11,838 nt of DNA from a bacterium (GTDB taxonomy: Bacteria; SZUA-79; Acidulodesulfobacterales; Acidulodesulfobacteraceae), in NCBI GenBank assembly GCA_021794255.1, contig JAJYRF010000101.1:1-11838 (forward strand). The letters run 5' to 3'. The notes below the pieces were generated by a model, which worked only from the letters and a program-made list of their open reading frames with translations, was not told where the DNA came from and searched no databases. Position 1 is the stretch's first letter, and every line of letters begins with the position of its first letter. Positions 1 to 5,938 of the stretch are shown piece after piece. The translations under genes were made by a program, and so were the position numbers.

Positions 1-141
1 GACATCTACTCTTCTTGCAACGGAGATACCGTAAGACCGGATTTTCCGGCGGGTATCGTCGATAGCAGAGCCGAAGCGAAGACCAGCGAAGCTCATCCCC
101 TGCCTTTAAGCATGGGGAGTATGTCAATAATGATTAATTAA
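1..141 (+). CDS. TnpB-like (IS200/IS605 OrfB) protein, C-terminal fragment
   Basis: An open frame runs from the first base to TAA at 139-141 and gives 46 residues; the start lies outside the window. The translation contains CNGDTVRPDFPAG followed by a polar, Ala/Glu/Lys-rich tail ending in PLPLSMGSM. This resembles the tail after the last zinc-finger cysteine in IS200/IS605 and IS1341-type TnpB proteins, where a C-G-D-x-V-R-P stretch is common. TnpB is an RNA-guided DNA nuclease whose guide RNA (omega RNA) overlaps the 3' end of its gene. The GC content here is clearly higher than in the neighbouring genes, consistent with a mobile element. The stop lies only 10 bp from the convergent remA stop. 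No RuvC residues are inside the window, so the assignment rests on the tail alone. Confidence 0.65.
   Translation, partial: DIYSSCNGDTVRPDFPAGIVDSRAEAKTSEAHPLPLSMGSMSIMIN
91..127 (+). mobile_element. Putative right end / guide-scaffold hairpin of the TnpB element
   Basis: Inside the last tnpB codons, CCCCTGC (97-103) pairs with GCA-T-GGGG (110-117) around the loop CTTTAA. GAGTATGTCAA follows directly. A subterminal hairpin followed by a short end motif is typical of the right end of IS200/IS605 elements and of the 3' end of the omega RNA. The same string, TGACATACTCCCC when read on the other strand, recurs at 5754-5766, which supports it being an element end rather than only coding sequence. 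The exact boundary cannot be set from one copy; it most likely falls at or just after GTCA(A), 123-127. Confidence 0.45.
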
Positions 142-151
142 CTATTAATGT

Positions 152-418
152 TTATATTGCAATATGTTTTTCTTTAAAAAGACTTTCCTCTAATCTGGCT
201 ATTATTGTTGCGGTGTTCAAAGCCGAAAGAATAATATGCCCCGAATCTGTGACTACTATAGTTTTGGTCTTTCTGCCTTCTGTGGCATCAATAAGGTTAT
301 TACCGTCTTTAGCGGTCTCTCTCAGTCTTTTTATAGGCGAAGAACCAGCGGAAACAACAGATACTACACGCGCCGAAACTATTATATTGCCGAAACCTAT
401 ATTTAACAAATTATGCAT
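152..418 (-). CDS. remA: RemA / DUF370 family DNA-binding regulator
   Basis: The 88-residue product matches RemA (YlzA, DUF370) along nearly its whole length: N-terminal LLNIGFGNIIVSARVVSVVS, then SSPIKRL, then DATEGRKTKTIVVTDSGHIILSAL. In Bacillus subtilis RemA forms a ring-shaped oligomer that binds DNA and activates biofilm-matrix operons. The basic positions of the family are kept (R17, and R49-K50-T51-K52 in place of the usual Arg-Arg-Thr-Arg), so DNA binding is expected. In many bacteria remA sits between yicC and gmk; here it follows rfaE1 after a 249-bp gap and its 3' side faces the tnpB tail. No Shine-Dalgarno sequence is visible before the ATG at 416-418. Family membership is near certain; the regulatory target is unknown. 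Confidence 0.92.
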   Translation of the reverse strand: MHNLLNIGFGNIIVSARVVSVVSAGSSPIKRLRETAKDGNNLIDATEGRKTKTIVVTDSGHIILSALNTATIIARLEESLFKEKHIAI

Positions 419-598
419 ATATTAAAATATGGTGTTATAAATAATCTTAATTAGAGTTCTAATAATTGTCATAAAATTATATATTATTTATAAATTTATT
501 TTACTATTATAACATAATATTTGTTAAAAATTAAATATATTTTAAAACTTTAAACCTGCAATAAAAACTATTTATAAGTTCTAATGCTAAATAACTCT

Positions 599-626
599 GG
601 GTTCCTGCCTGCGCAGGCAGGAACCC
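599..626. repeat. 28-bp perfect palindrome between rfaE1 and remA
   Basis: GGGTTCCTGCCTGC at 599-612 is followed immediately by its exact reverse complement at 613-626. The block is GC-rich inside a very AT-rich 249-bp gap, so it is not background. No T-run follows on either strand, which argues against a simple intrinsic terminator. It looks like a dispersed palindromic (REP-like) repeat, although as RNA between rfaE1 and remA it would still fold into a very stable hairpin that could stabilise or uncouple the two messages. The rest of 419-667 is AT-rich with no gene seen. Confidence 0.75.
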
Positions 627-667
627 GTATATAAAATTATATTGCAAAATTAAGGTAAAAATTTAAT

Positions 668-1669
668 TTAATTTAATTCATCAGAAACAGCCGATAATTC
701 TTTAAATATCTCATTTGCACTAACGGCATATGTTCCGAGCTGCGATACTGCAATGCCTGCCGCTATATTAGCAATATAGCATGCTTCATAAACGCTTGCA
801 CCTGCGCATACAGCGGCAGTTAATGTTGATATAACCGTATCGCCTGCTCCCGTAACATCAAAAACATTTTTTGCTCTGGCTTTTAAATGCCTATGGTCTT
901 TATTATCTCTATTAAAAAGGCTCATCCCCGATTCTCCGCGAGTGATGAGCAAATTATCGGAATTAACTTTTTTTAAAATTTTTTGTGAAGCTTTAATTAA
1001 GCTTTTTTCGTCCTTTATATTAATATCTGAACCGCCCGAAGCTTCGTTTGTATTTGGGGTTAATATTGACACATTTTTATAAAATTTAAAATTTTCAACT
1101 TTAGGGTCTAAAGCAATAAACTTATTTTTAAGTTTTAAAAAATTAGTTAATTCATTAAAAAATTTTCGCTCTATAACGCCTTTTCCGTAATCTGAAACAA
1201 TAACCGCATCAAATTCACTGGCTAAATATTTAATATTTTCTAATAATTTTAAATAAACTTTTTTTTTGAAATAACCCGTATTTTCTTTATCAAATCTGAC
1301 TATTTGCTGATTATGTGCTATAACTCTAGTTTTTATAATAGTTTCAAAATCATCAGATTCTATAACGGCAGAATCGTCAACCGACTGATTATTCACCATT
1401 TGCGTAAATATACCGCCGTTATAATCTTTACCTATAACGCCTGCTATGAATACTTTAGCGCCTAACTTGGAAACATTATGCATTACATTGGCAGCGCCGC
1501 CCGGCAAAAGTTTTTCGTATTTAACATTAACAACTGGCACGGGAGCTTCAGGGGAAATTCTGTTCACAGTTCCGTAAATATAATGGTCAACCATAATATC
1601 GCCTATAACAAGTATCCGCGCCTTATTAAACTTTTTTATTATCTCTAATAATTTATCGTAATCTTGCAT
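668..1669 (-). CDS. rfaE1: D-glycero-beta-D-manno-heptose-7-phosphate kinase (RfaE1/HldA)
   Basis: This is a PfkB/ribokinase-fold kinase of 333 residues. It phosphorylates D-glycero-D-manno-heptose 7-phosphate at C1 with ATP, an early cytoplasmic step towards ADP-heptose for the LPS inner core. Visible signatures are RISPEAPVPVV (37-47) and PGGAAN (56-61) of the heptose kinases, SDYGKG (159-164), DPK (188-190), TPNTNEA (204-210), TRGESGM (243-249) and the PfkB end motif DVTGAGDT (271-278) with the catalytic Asp at 277. The protein stops after the kinase domain, so the cytidylyltransferase half found in fused HldE is absent; a separate rfaE2/hldC should lie elsewhere. It comes after the GT4 gene in the same direction, with a hairpin element in the 207-bp gap. 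No Shine-Dalgarno sequence is seen; the ATG at 1667-1669 fits the family's N terminus. Confidence 0.93.
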   Translation of the reverse strand: MQDYDKLLEIIKKFNKARILVIGDIMVDHYIYGTVNRISPEAPVPVVNVKYEKLLPGGAANVMHNVSKLGAKVFIAGVIGKDYNGGIFTQMVNNQSVDDSAVIESDDFETIIKTRVIAHNQQIVRFDKENTGYFKKKVYLKLLENIKYLASEFDAVIVSDYGKGVIERKFFNELTNFLKLKNKFIALDPKVENFKFYKNVSILTPNTNEASGGSDINIKDEKSLIKASQKILKKVNSDNLLITRGESGMSLFNRDNKDHRHLKARAKNVFDVTGAGDTVISTLTAAVCAGASVYEACYIANIAAGIAVSQLGTYAVSANEIFKELSAVSDELN

Positions 1670-1726
1670 AATATTTAATTTAATTTTTAATATTTTTATA
1701 TAACAATTATTTAATATTTTTATTTT

Positions 1727-1840
1727 TTATATATTTATCCTTAAATCACCATTAGAGACTATATAAACGCATGCCGTTTATGGCGAAGCGATCATCCAGA
1801 AAAATAAATTTCTAACGGTGATTTAAGGATAAATATATAA
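1727..1840. repeat. MITE-like element with 30-bp terminal inverted repeats
   Basis: The arms 1727-1756 and 1811-1840 are inverted copies with one mismatch in 30 (A1751 against C1816); each contains ATTTATCCTTAAATCACC or its complement. The 54-bp centre contains a second hairpin, ATAAACG (1763-1769) with CGTTTAT (1775-1781), and a slightly GC-richer patch. No open frame of useful size is present. The layout of long arms, short non-coding core and AT-rich ends is that of a miniature inverted-repeat element, perhaps one with TA target duplication. It fills most of the gap between the GT4 gene and rfaE1 and would form a strong hairpin in a read-through transcript. Confidence 0.65.
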
Positions 1841-1876
1841 TGTATACCAGAATTTAGCATAAGACTTTATTTAATT

Positions 1877-2950
1877 TTATTTGATTTTATCTGATTTAAT
1901 TTCTAATATTTCTTCAAATAATTTTATTGTATTATCAGCCATTAAATCAAGATTAAATTTTTCTAAAACTGTCTTTCTTGCCTCAATGCCATATTTAAGT
2001 ATTAAATGTTTGTCTTCTATAAGCTCAAACACTTTATCTTTTATTGCTATCGCATCGCCTATGTCAACAATATATCCGTTTTTTCCTTCTTCTACAACCT
2101 CAGGCATACCCCCTGCTTTAGAAACTATAACCGCTTTTTCCATTGACATAGCTTCAATCAGCGATAAAGGCAAACCTTCTTTCAGTGAAGGAAAAACTAA
2201 AATATCAAGTTCATGAAAAAAAACAGCGAGATTTTTATCTATAAAACCGATAAAATACACGTAATCATCAATATTTAGCTTAAGCGCCTGCTCCTTTAAA
2301 GCATCTTTTAAATTGCCTGTACCTGCAATAAAAAATCTTACATTTTTTGTTTTTTGCAATATTAAATCGGCTGAATCCAAAAAAATGTCTACGCCTTTTT
2401 CGCGCGAAAGCCTTGAAACCATTCCTATGCTAATAATCCCTTCATTTATAATATCTTTTTTTTGATAGTTATCAGGATTAAATTTATCCGTATCTACCCC
2501 ATTATAAATAATATGAAGTTTTTCTTCAGGAAAATTCTGCGATTTCAAATTTAAATATACTGCTTTTGAAACGCATATCACATTATTTGATAAATTATAT
2601 TGTTTTTTTTTATTGATTCCATGAGCCGTGGCAATAGTTTTTACTCCCGTTATACTGCTGGCGGCAGCTCCCATAAAATTAGCCTTTGAAAGATTTGTAT
2701 GAATTATTTCAATATTATATTTTTTTATTAATTTAACTATTTTTAAAATAGAAAAAAAATCAAATTTAAATCCTGCATTTATAATATCATAAGACAAATT
2801 ATTATTGCCGAGCATTCCTTTAAACTCTTCATTGTTCCCGGTAATTATATAAACTTGATGCCCTCTTTCAATTAATTTTTTTGAAAGATTCACAACATAA
2901 TTTTCTGCTCCACCGATATTGGTAGGAGTAATAATTTCTAATATTTTCAT
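1877..2950 (-). CDS. GT4-family glycosyltransferase (GT-B fold)
   Basis: The 357-residue length is normal for a retaining nucleotide-sugar glycosyltransferase of family GT4. The N-terminal domain has the acceptor-side loop NIGGAENYV (11-19) and a family-typical ATAHG (107-111). The C-terminal domain has GMVSRLSREKG (176-186), the GTGNL loop (210-214), and PSLKEGLPLSLIEAM (254-268), in which E258 and E266 form the EX7E nucleotide-sugar-binding motif. AGGMPEVV follows at 279-286. No membrane segment is apparent, so it should act at the cytoplasmic face of the inner membrane on a lipid-linked or core acceptor. The neighbouring heptose genes suggest LPS core or O-glycan assembly; donor and acceptor cannot be told from sequence. 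No Shine-Dalgarno sequence is seen. Confidence 0.88.
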   Translation of the reverse strand: MKILEIITPTNIGGAENYVVNLSKKLIERGHQVYIITGNNEEFKGMLGNNNLSYDIINAGFKFDFFSILKIVKLIKKYNIEIIHTNLSKANFMGAAASSITGVKTIATAHGINKKKQYNLSNNVICVSKAVYLNLKSQNFPEEKLHIIYNGVDTDKFNPDNYQKKDIINEGIISIGMVSRLSREKGVDIFLDSADLILQKTKNVRFFIAGTGNLKDALKEQALKLNIDDYVYFIGFIDKNLAVFFHELDILVFPSLKEGLPLSLIEAMSMEKAVIVSKAGGMPEVVEEGKNGYIVDIGDAIAIKDKVFELIEDKHLILKYGIEARKTVLEKFNLDLMADNTIKLFEEILEIKSDKIK

Positions 2951-3044
2951 ATTATTAATATAATTTTTAATATAATTTGCTTAAACTTAATATAATATTT
3001 ATACTATATTTTCATTATATTTCTATTTTATTATATTTTTTATA

Positions 3045-3998
3045 TTATATTTTAAACAATCTTTTTATTTTTATTACGGCATTTCTTGATTCATTCACTG
3101 AATCCTTGACTATACGGTATATAAACATTTTAAAAATTTGTTTTATACCTTTTTTCTGCTCCATAAAATTTTTAAAATCGTCAATATTCCAGTCTTGAGT
3201 AACGGCTAATTTTCTAAAAGGTTCAGGGTGAAAACCGAGATTATTTTTATTTATTCTTTCTAACCAGCTAAAATCTGAATATATATATTTATCAACCCGC
3301 GGGTCAAAATTAGACACCCAATTTTTAAAAAAATTTAATATTTTTCCGTCATATAATTTTTCCATAGCTTTTTCTTTTTTATACATACTTGCAGGATTTT
3401 TAGCTCTTCCGTAATGATACATTGTTGCTGAATCTAATAAAATTGCATTTCCGTTTTCAATATGAATCTTATTACCTTTTATATCTTTAAAACCCATTGC
3501 ATCGCCCCAAGATACGACAGTTCCGTCATTTCTGATAATACGCACTTCTTTATCGTAAAAAAACTTTTTTTCGGATTTTTTAGCATAAGAAAAATAACCC
3601 CCGAAAAAATGAATATAATTAAATTCAAAGCCCTTAATTTCTTTATTGTCTATATTTTCTTCAAGAATTTTAATTATTTTAGAATAGTCTTTTTCATGAA
3701 TACCTTCGTCGCATTGAATATATAAACCGTAATCACCTGTTATACGGCTTATTGCAATGTTAGTTTTTTCCGACATTATTGAGCCTTTTTTCTCAATTAA
3801 TTTCCAATCGGAGTTAATCAATTTTATTTTTGATTCTTTTGATTGAAGCTCTATTAATTTCTCTCCTGTTCCGTCATCGCTATCGCAGACGACAACAATA
3901 AACTCGTCGCATATAGGAAGAGCCGACTGTATAGATTCTATAAACGGATAGCCCATCAATATACCGTTTCTAATAAATGTAAAACCGGATAATTTCAT
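3045..3998 (-). CDS. GT2-like (GT-A fold) glycosyltransferase
   Basis: The 317-residue protein begins with a compact GT-A domain: SGFTFIRNG (4-12) in place of the usual start of family 2 enzymes, DEFIVVVCDSDDGTGEKL (31-48) as the nucleotide-binding region, and YIQCDEG (93-99) at the place of the DxD-type metal motif. A second conserved-looking block, YHYGRAKNP (194-202), recalls the late His motif of several glycosyltransferase families that use acceptors of the LPS core. The C terminus is basic (RNAVIKIKRLFKI) and could associate with the inner membrane. It follows heptosyltransferase 2 in the same direction after a 452-bp gap. Substrate unknown; a WaaE-like or core-glucosyl role is only one possibility. 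No Shine-Dalgarno sequence is seen before the ATG at 3996-3998. Confidence 0.75.
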   Translation of the reverse strand: MKLSGFTFIRNGILMGYPFIESIQSALPICDEFIVVVCDSDDGTGEKLIELQSKESKIKLINSDWKLIEKKGSIMSEKTNIAISRITGDYGLYIQCDEGIHEKDYSKIIKILEENIDNKEIKGFEFNYIHFFGGYFSYAKKSEKKFFYDKEVRIIRNDGTVVSWGDAMGFKDIKGNKIHIENGNAILLDSATMYHYGRAKNPASMYKKEKAMEKLYDGKILNFFKNWVSNFDPRVDKYIYSDFSWLERINKNNLGFHPEPFRKLAVTQDWNIDDFKNFMEQKKGIKQIFKMFIYRIVKDSVNESRNAVIKIKRLFKI

Positions 3999-4016
3999 CT
4001 AACTTATTATAAGCTC

Positions 4017-4048
4017 GGAGACCCCGTCCGCAAGGGCAGGGATGAGAA
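4017..4048 (-). mobile_element. IS605-like end hairpin (relic)
   Basis: CCCCGTCC (4022-4029) pairs with GGGCAGGG (4034-4041) around a GCAA loop, with one mismatch and one G-T pair. Read on the - strand it is CTCATCCCTGCCC-TTGC-GGACGGGG. The hairpin at the tnpB tail is similar in form, with CTCATCCCCTGCC leading into a loop and GGGG. The GC-rich block stands out in AT-rich DNA just before the start of the 3045-3998 gene. No transposase gene is attached, so if it is an element end it is a remnant or part of a non-autonomous copy. Confidence 0.35.
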
Positions 4049-4114
4049 CTATCCTCTTTTAAGTTTAAGTTTTAAAATATCCCGACGCAATCGTCTTATA
4101 ATTATAATATATAT

Positions 4115-4133
4115 AAAACCTCCCGTCGGGTGG
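4115..4133 (-). terminator. Rho-independent terminator of the candidate RNA gene
   Basis: On the - strand CCACCC, GAC and GGGAGG form a short GC-rich stem with one A-A mismatch, followed at once by TTTT (4118-4115) and AT-rich DNA. It has the arrangement of an intrinsic terminator in the - direction only, since no T-run follows on the + strand. It lies about 20 bp downstream of the structured RNA's closing stem. Confidence 0.5.
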
Positions 4134-4288
4134 AGTTAAATGCGCATCGAGGTTGTTATCTAAGGTTTTTAAGCCCGGCTCACTGCGGTTTACCCCTCTT
4201 ACCGCTGTTTAAAGCCGAGCCGCAGAGCTTCGGACTTGCGCAACATCCAAAGGTGTGTGCCTTAAAGGTTCTCTTAGATAACTGCTGA
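4115..4288 (-). ncRNA. Candidate structured small RNA, about 174 nt, family not recognised
   Basis: A GC-richer island in the 452-bp gap folds into a clear two-level structure. The closing stem is 10 perfect pairs (4155-4164 with 4273-4282). The upper stem pairs 4171-4177 with 4231-4237, 4178-4181 with 4225-4228, and 4184-4188 with 4220-4224. One pair in the upper stem is G-U when read on the - strand but a C-A mismatch on the + strand, which favours - strand transcription. A weak promoter (TTGAAA at 4319-4324 and GATTAT at 4295-4300, 18 bp apart, - strand) and the terminator at 4115-4133 frame it. The length is near that of 6S RNA, but the single-stranded parts are very uneven (6 nt against about 35 nt), so I do not call it 6S. 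It could also be a leftover TnpB guide scaffold or a cis-acting leader of the gene downstream. Confidence 0.4.
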
Positions 4289-4450
4289 TTAAACATAATC
4301 TCTCTTATCAACCTGTTTTTTCAAGTTCTCAATTCTATAAGCGGCGGGTAGTTGACATATTAATAGCTTTATAATCATATATTGTTATGTTTTTATTATC
4401 TTATATATATAATCTTATATATTACTTTATATATTATCTTATTTATATTT
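4289..4450. other. AT-rich spacer upstream of the structured RNA
   Basis: This stretch holds no gene. Its only notable part is GCGGCGGGTAGTTGACATA at 4341-4359, a GC-rich patch ending in TTGACATA. The complement of that octamer (TATGTCAA) also occurs at the tnpB element end at 120-127. It may mark the other edge of a decayed element that starts at the hairpin at 4017-4048. The remainder, 4360-4450, is an A/T run up to the stop of the next gene. Confidence 0.4.
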
Positions 4451-5683
4451 TTATATTTTTAATTCTTTCATTGCATCTGTTAAATCATATAATTCAATAT
4501 TTCCCATACAATCAGGATAATCATTTTTTAAAAAACTTTCTTTATCGCAGGTATTTAAAAAACAATGATAACAATCGGTTTTTTTATCTATAATATAGCT
4601 GCTATTATTGACAGGACCGCATACGGCAGGATCGGTTGAACCAAACAAAGCAATTAAAGGAGTGTTTAACGCGGAGGCAAGATGCATTACTCCATTGTCA
4701 ACGGAAATAACTAATCGGGAGATTTTCATTAAACCTCCAAGCATATATATATCGGTAAGACCTGTTAGGTTAACGGTTAATTTCTTATCGCTCGTCAGCC
4801 GATAAATTTTATTTGCAAGGGGAATATCTTTTTTTGAGCCTATGATTATTACATAAAAACCCAATTTATTCAAATAATCGGCAAATAAAGCAAAAAGCTC
4901 TGGATTAGCTTCTTTTGTATTCCTTGTTGAACCCGGAGAAAATAAAACAATCTTTGTTTTGTTAATAATATATTTATTATCATCATTATCAGCGATGTTG
5001 TTGTTGTAACCTGTATTATCGGATTGATTGCTATTATTATCAGCATTGTAATTATCGGCAGCATTGCGATTGCCGATGTTATTATCTACGGCATTATTAT
5101 TGTTAGCATTGTTATTGTTATTGTTATTGTTACGGCTGTTTTCAATAATGTTAATATTAGTATCAATATTCGAGTCTTTCAATAATTTTATTGCCGTCTT
5201 AATATCTTCTTCAGCTGGAACATATATAAGTTGTCTTGAATTGTATTTTTCTTTTATTGAAAAAATATCAATAAATTTTAATGCCTTGTCAATATTATGA
5301 ATTTTTTTATCATTTTTTATTTTATAATTATAAAATAAAAATGTTTTAAAACTGCTTATTCCAATTCTTTTTTTTGAAACAAAAAAAGATAGTAGAGCAA
5401 ATTCGAAAGATGTTAAGAAATTTATGCATGCATAAAAATTATATTTTTTAAGTTCTTTATACAATTTATACAAATAAAAAATATTTGATATACCTTTATG
5501 TTTTTTTCTTTCAATAACCTTGTAAACATCAGGATTTCTATATAATACAGGCGCAGCAGTTTCTGAAGCCAGCACAAAAATATTAGATTCCGGGAATTTT
5601 AATTTTAATGCTCTCATGGCAGGGGTCAGCATAAGAACATCTCCAATATGATTTAACCCAAAAATAAGAAAGTTTTTTTGCAT
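4451..5683 (-). CDS. Heptosyltransferase (GT9) with an Asn-rich insert
   Basis: This is a GT-B enzyme of the ADP-heptose:LPS heptosyltransferase family (WaaC/WaaF type), which adds L-glycero-D-manno-heptose to the inner core at the cytoplasmic face of the inner membrane. Family signs are FGLNHIGDVLMLTPAMRALK near the N terminus, PGSTRNTKEA (250-259), and SVDNGVMHLASALNTPLIALFG (327-348, the ADP-heptose site), then a Cys-rich end with CYHC and further Cys at 379 and 392. Without an Asn-rich stretch of about 64 residues (176-239) the length would be near 350, normal for GT9. The insert sits between the two Rossmann domains. I chose ATG at 5681-5683 because GT9 proteins start a few residues before the HIGD motif; a TTG at 5702-5704 would add seven residues. 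Neither start has a Shine-Dalgarno sequence. Confidence 0.9.
   Translation of the reverse strand: MQKNFLIFGLNHIGDVLMLTPAMRALKLKFPESNIFVLASETAAPVLYRNPDVYKVIERKKHKGISNIFYLYKLYKELKKYNFYACINFLTSFEFALLSFFVSKKRIGISSFKTFLFYNYKIKNDKKIHNIDKALKFIDIFSIKEKYNSRQLIYVPAEEDIKTAIKLLKDSNIDTNINIIENSRNNNNNNNNANNNNAVDNNIGNRNAADNYNADNNSNQSDNTGYNNNIADNDDNKYIINKTKIVLFSPGSTRNTKEANPELFALFADYLNKLGFYVIIIGSKKDIPLANKIYRLTSDKKLTVNLTGLTDIYMLGGLMKISRLVISVDNGVMHLASALNTPLIALFGSTDPAVCGPVNNSSYIIDKKTDCYHCFLNTCDKESFLKNDYPDCMGNIELYDLTDAMKELKI
4967..5158 (-). repeat. Low-complexity Asn-codon tract inside heptosyltransferase 2
   Basis: About 64 codons encode mostly Asn with Asp, Ala, Ile and Gly. An eight-Asn run at 5108-5131 is made of alternating AAC and AAT codons, which is a (AACAAT) hexamer repeated four times on the coding strand. 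The rest is a degenerate form of the same composition. The reading frame is kept throughout and the flanking enzyme motifs are intact. Confidence 0.85.
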
Positions 5684-5740
5684 TTGCTTATATTTAGCTA
5701 TCAATATTAACTATTATTTTATTTAGCTTACCAATTGTTT

Positions 5741-5850
5741 AGCCAGATTATACTGACATACTCCCCGCATGCCTATAAGATTATTGCGACGAACCCCCCT
5801 AGGTTATTGCAGCCAGATTATACTGACATACTCCACATGCCTATAAGATA
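5741..5850. repeat. Direct repeat, two copies, carrying the TnpB-end motif
   Basis: Copy 1 (5741-5781) and copy 2 (5811-5850) both begin AGCCAGATTATACTGACATA and end ATGCCTATAAGAT, with a small indel at CTCCCCGC against CTCCAC in the middle. The period is 70 bp, with the block GAACCCCCCTAGGTT between them and TTATTGC before and after that block. The core TGACATACTCCCC matches the reverse complement of the tnpB element end (113-126) exactly. These look like two solo ends or nested remnants of the same element family, in the opposite orientation to the copy at the left edge. Confidence 0.65.
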
Positions 5851-5868
5851 TAAACGCTTGTCGTTTAT
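5850..5868. repeat. Short hairpin ATAAACG/CGTTTAT, second copy
   Basis: ATAAACG (5850-5856) and CGTTTAT (5862-5868) enclose a CTTGT loop and are followed by GG. The same arms with loop CATGC and trailing GG occur at 1763-1781 in the centre of the inverted-repeat element. It follows the direct repeat at once, so it may belong to the same insertion. The rest of this 255-bp gap (5684-5938) shows nothing else beyond a GC-richer patch, ATACCGGCATTCACTGCGG, at 5872-5890. Confidence 0.5.
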
Positions 5869-5938
5869 GGAATACCGGCATTCACTGCGGCTGCCCGTAA
5901 AAAATTAAAAATATTTAAAAATAAAATAACGGCTTAAA

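Noticed and set aside
213..425. Open frame antisense to remA
   Set aside because: It is a shadow of the strongly conserved remA; its product resembles nothing I recognise.
599..626. Intrinsic terminator of rfaE1
   Set aside because: The stem is suitable, but no T-run follows on the - strand.
788..798. ATAAACGCTTG, like the hairpin arm at 5850-5860
   Set aside because: It lies in the rfaE1 coding sequence without the partner arm, so it is a chance match.
2977..3198. Hydrophobic 73-residue + strand open frame
   Set aside because: It is made from AT-rich spacer and the antisense of the GT2-like gene; Ile/Leu/Phe/Tyr richness is expected from T-rich DNA.
4115..4288. 6S RNA, RNase P RNA, SRP RNA or tmRNA
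   Set aside because: The closing stem and length recall 6S, but the central open region is strongly one-sided. The core motifs of RNase P, SRP RNA and tmRNA were not found.
4870..5300. Two small open frames opposite or out of frame with the Asn-rich tract
   Set aside because: They are products of low-complexity codons in heptosyltransferase 2, with Leu-rich or Ile-rich sequences and no independent support.
5741..5850. Start of a CRISPR array
   Set aside because: There are only two repeat copies, with an indel between them, and the repeat matches an IS-like end.
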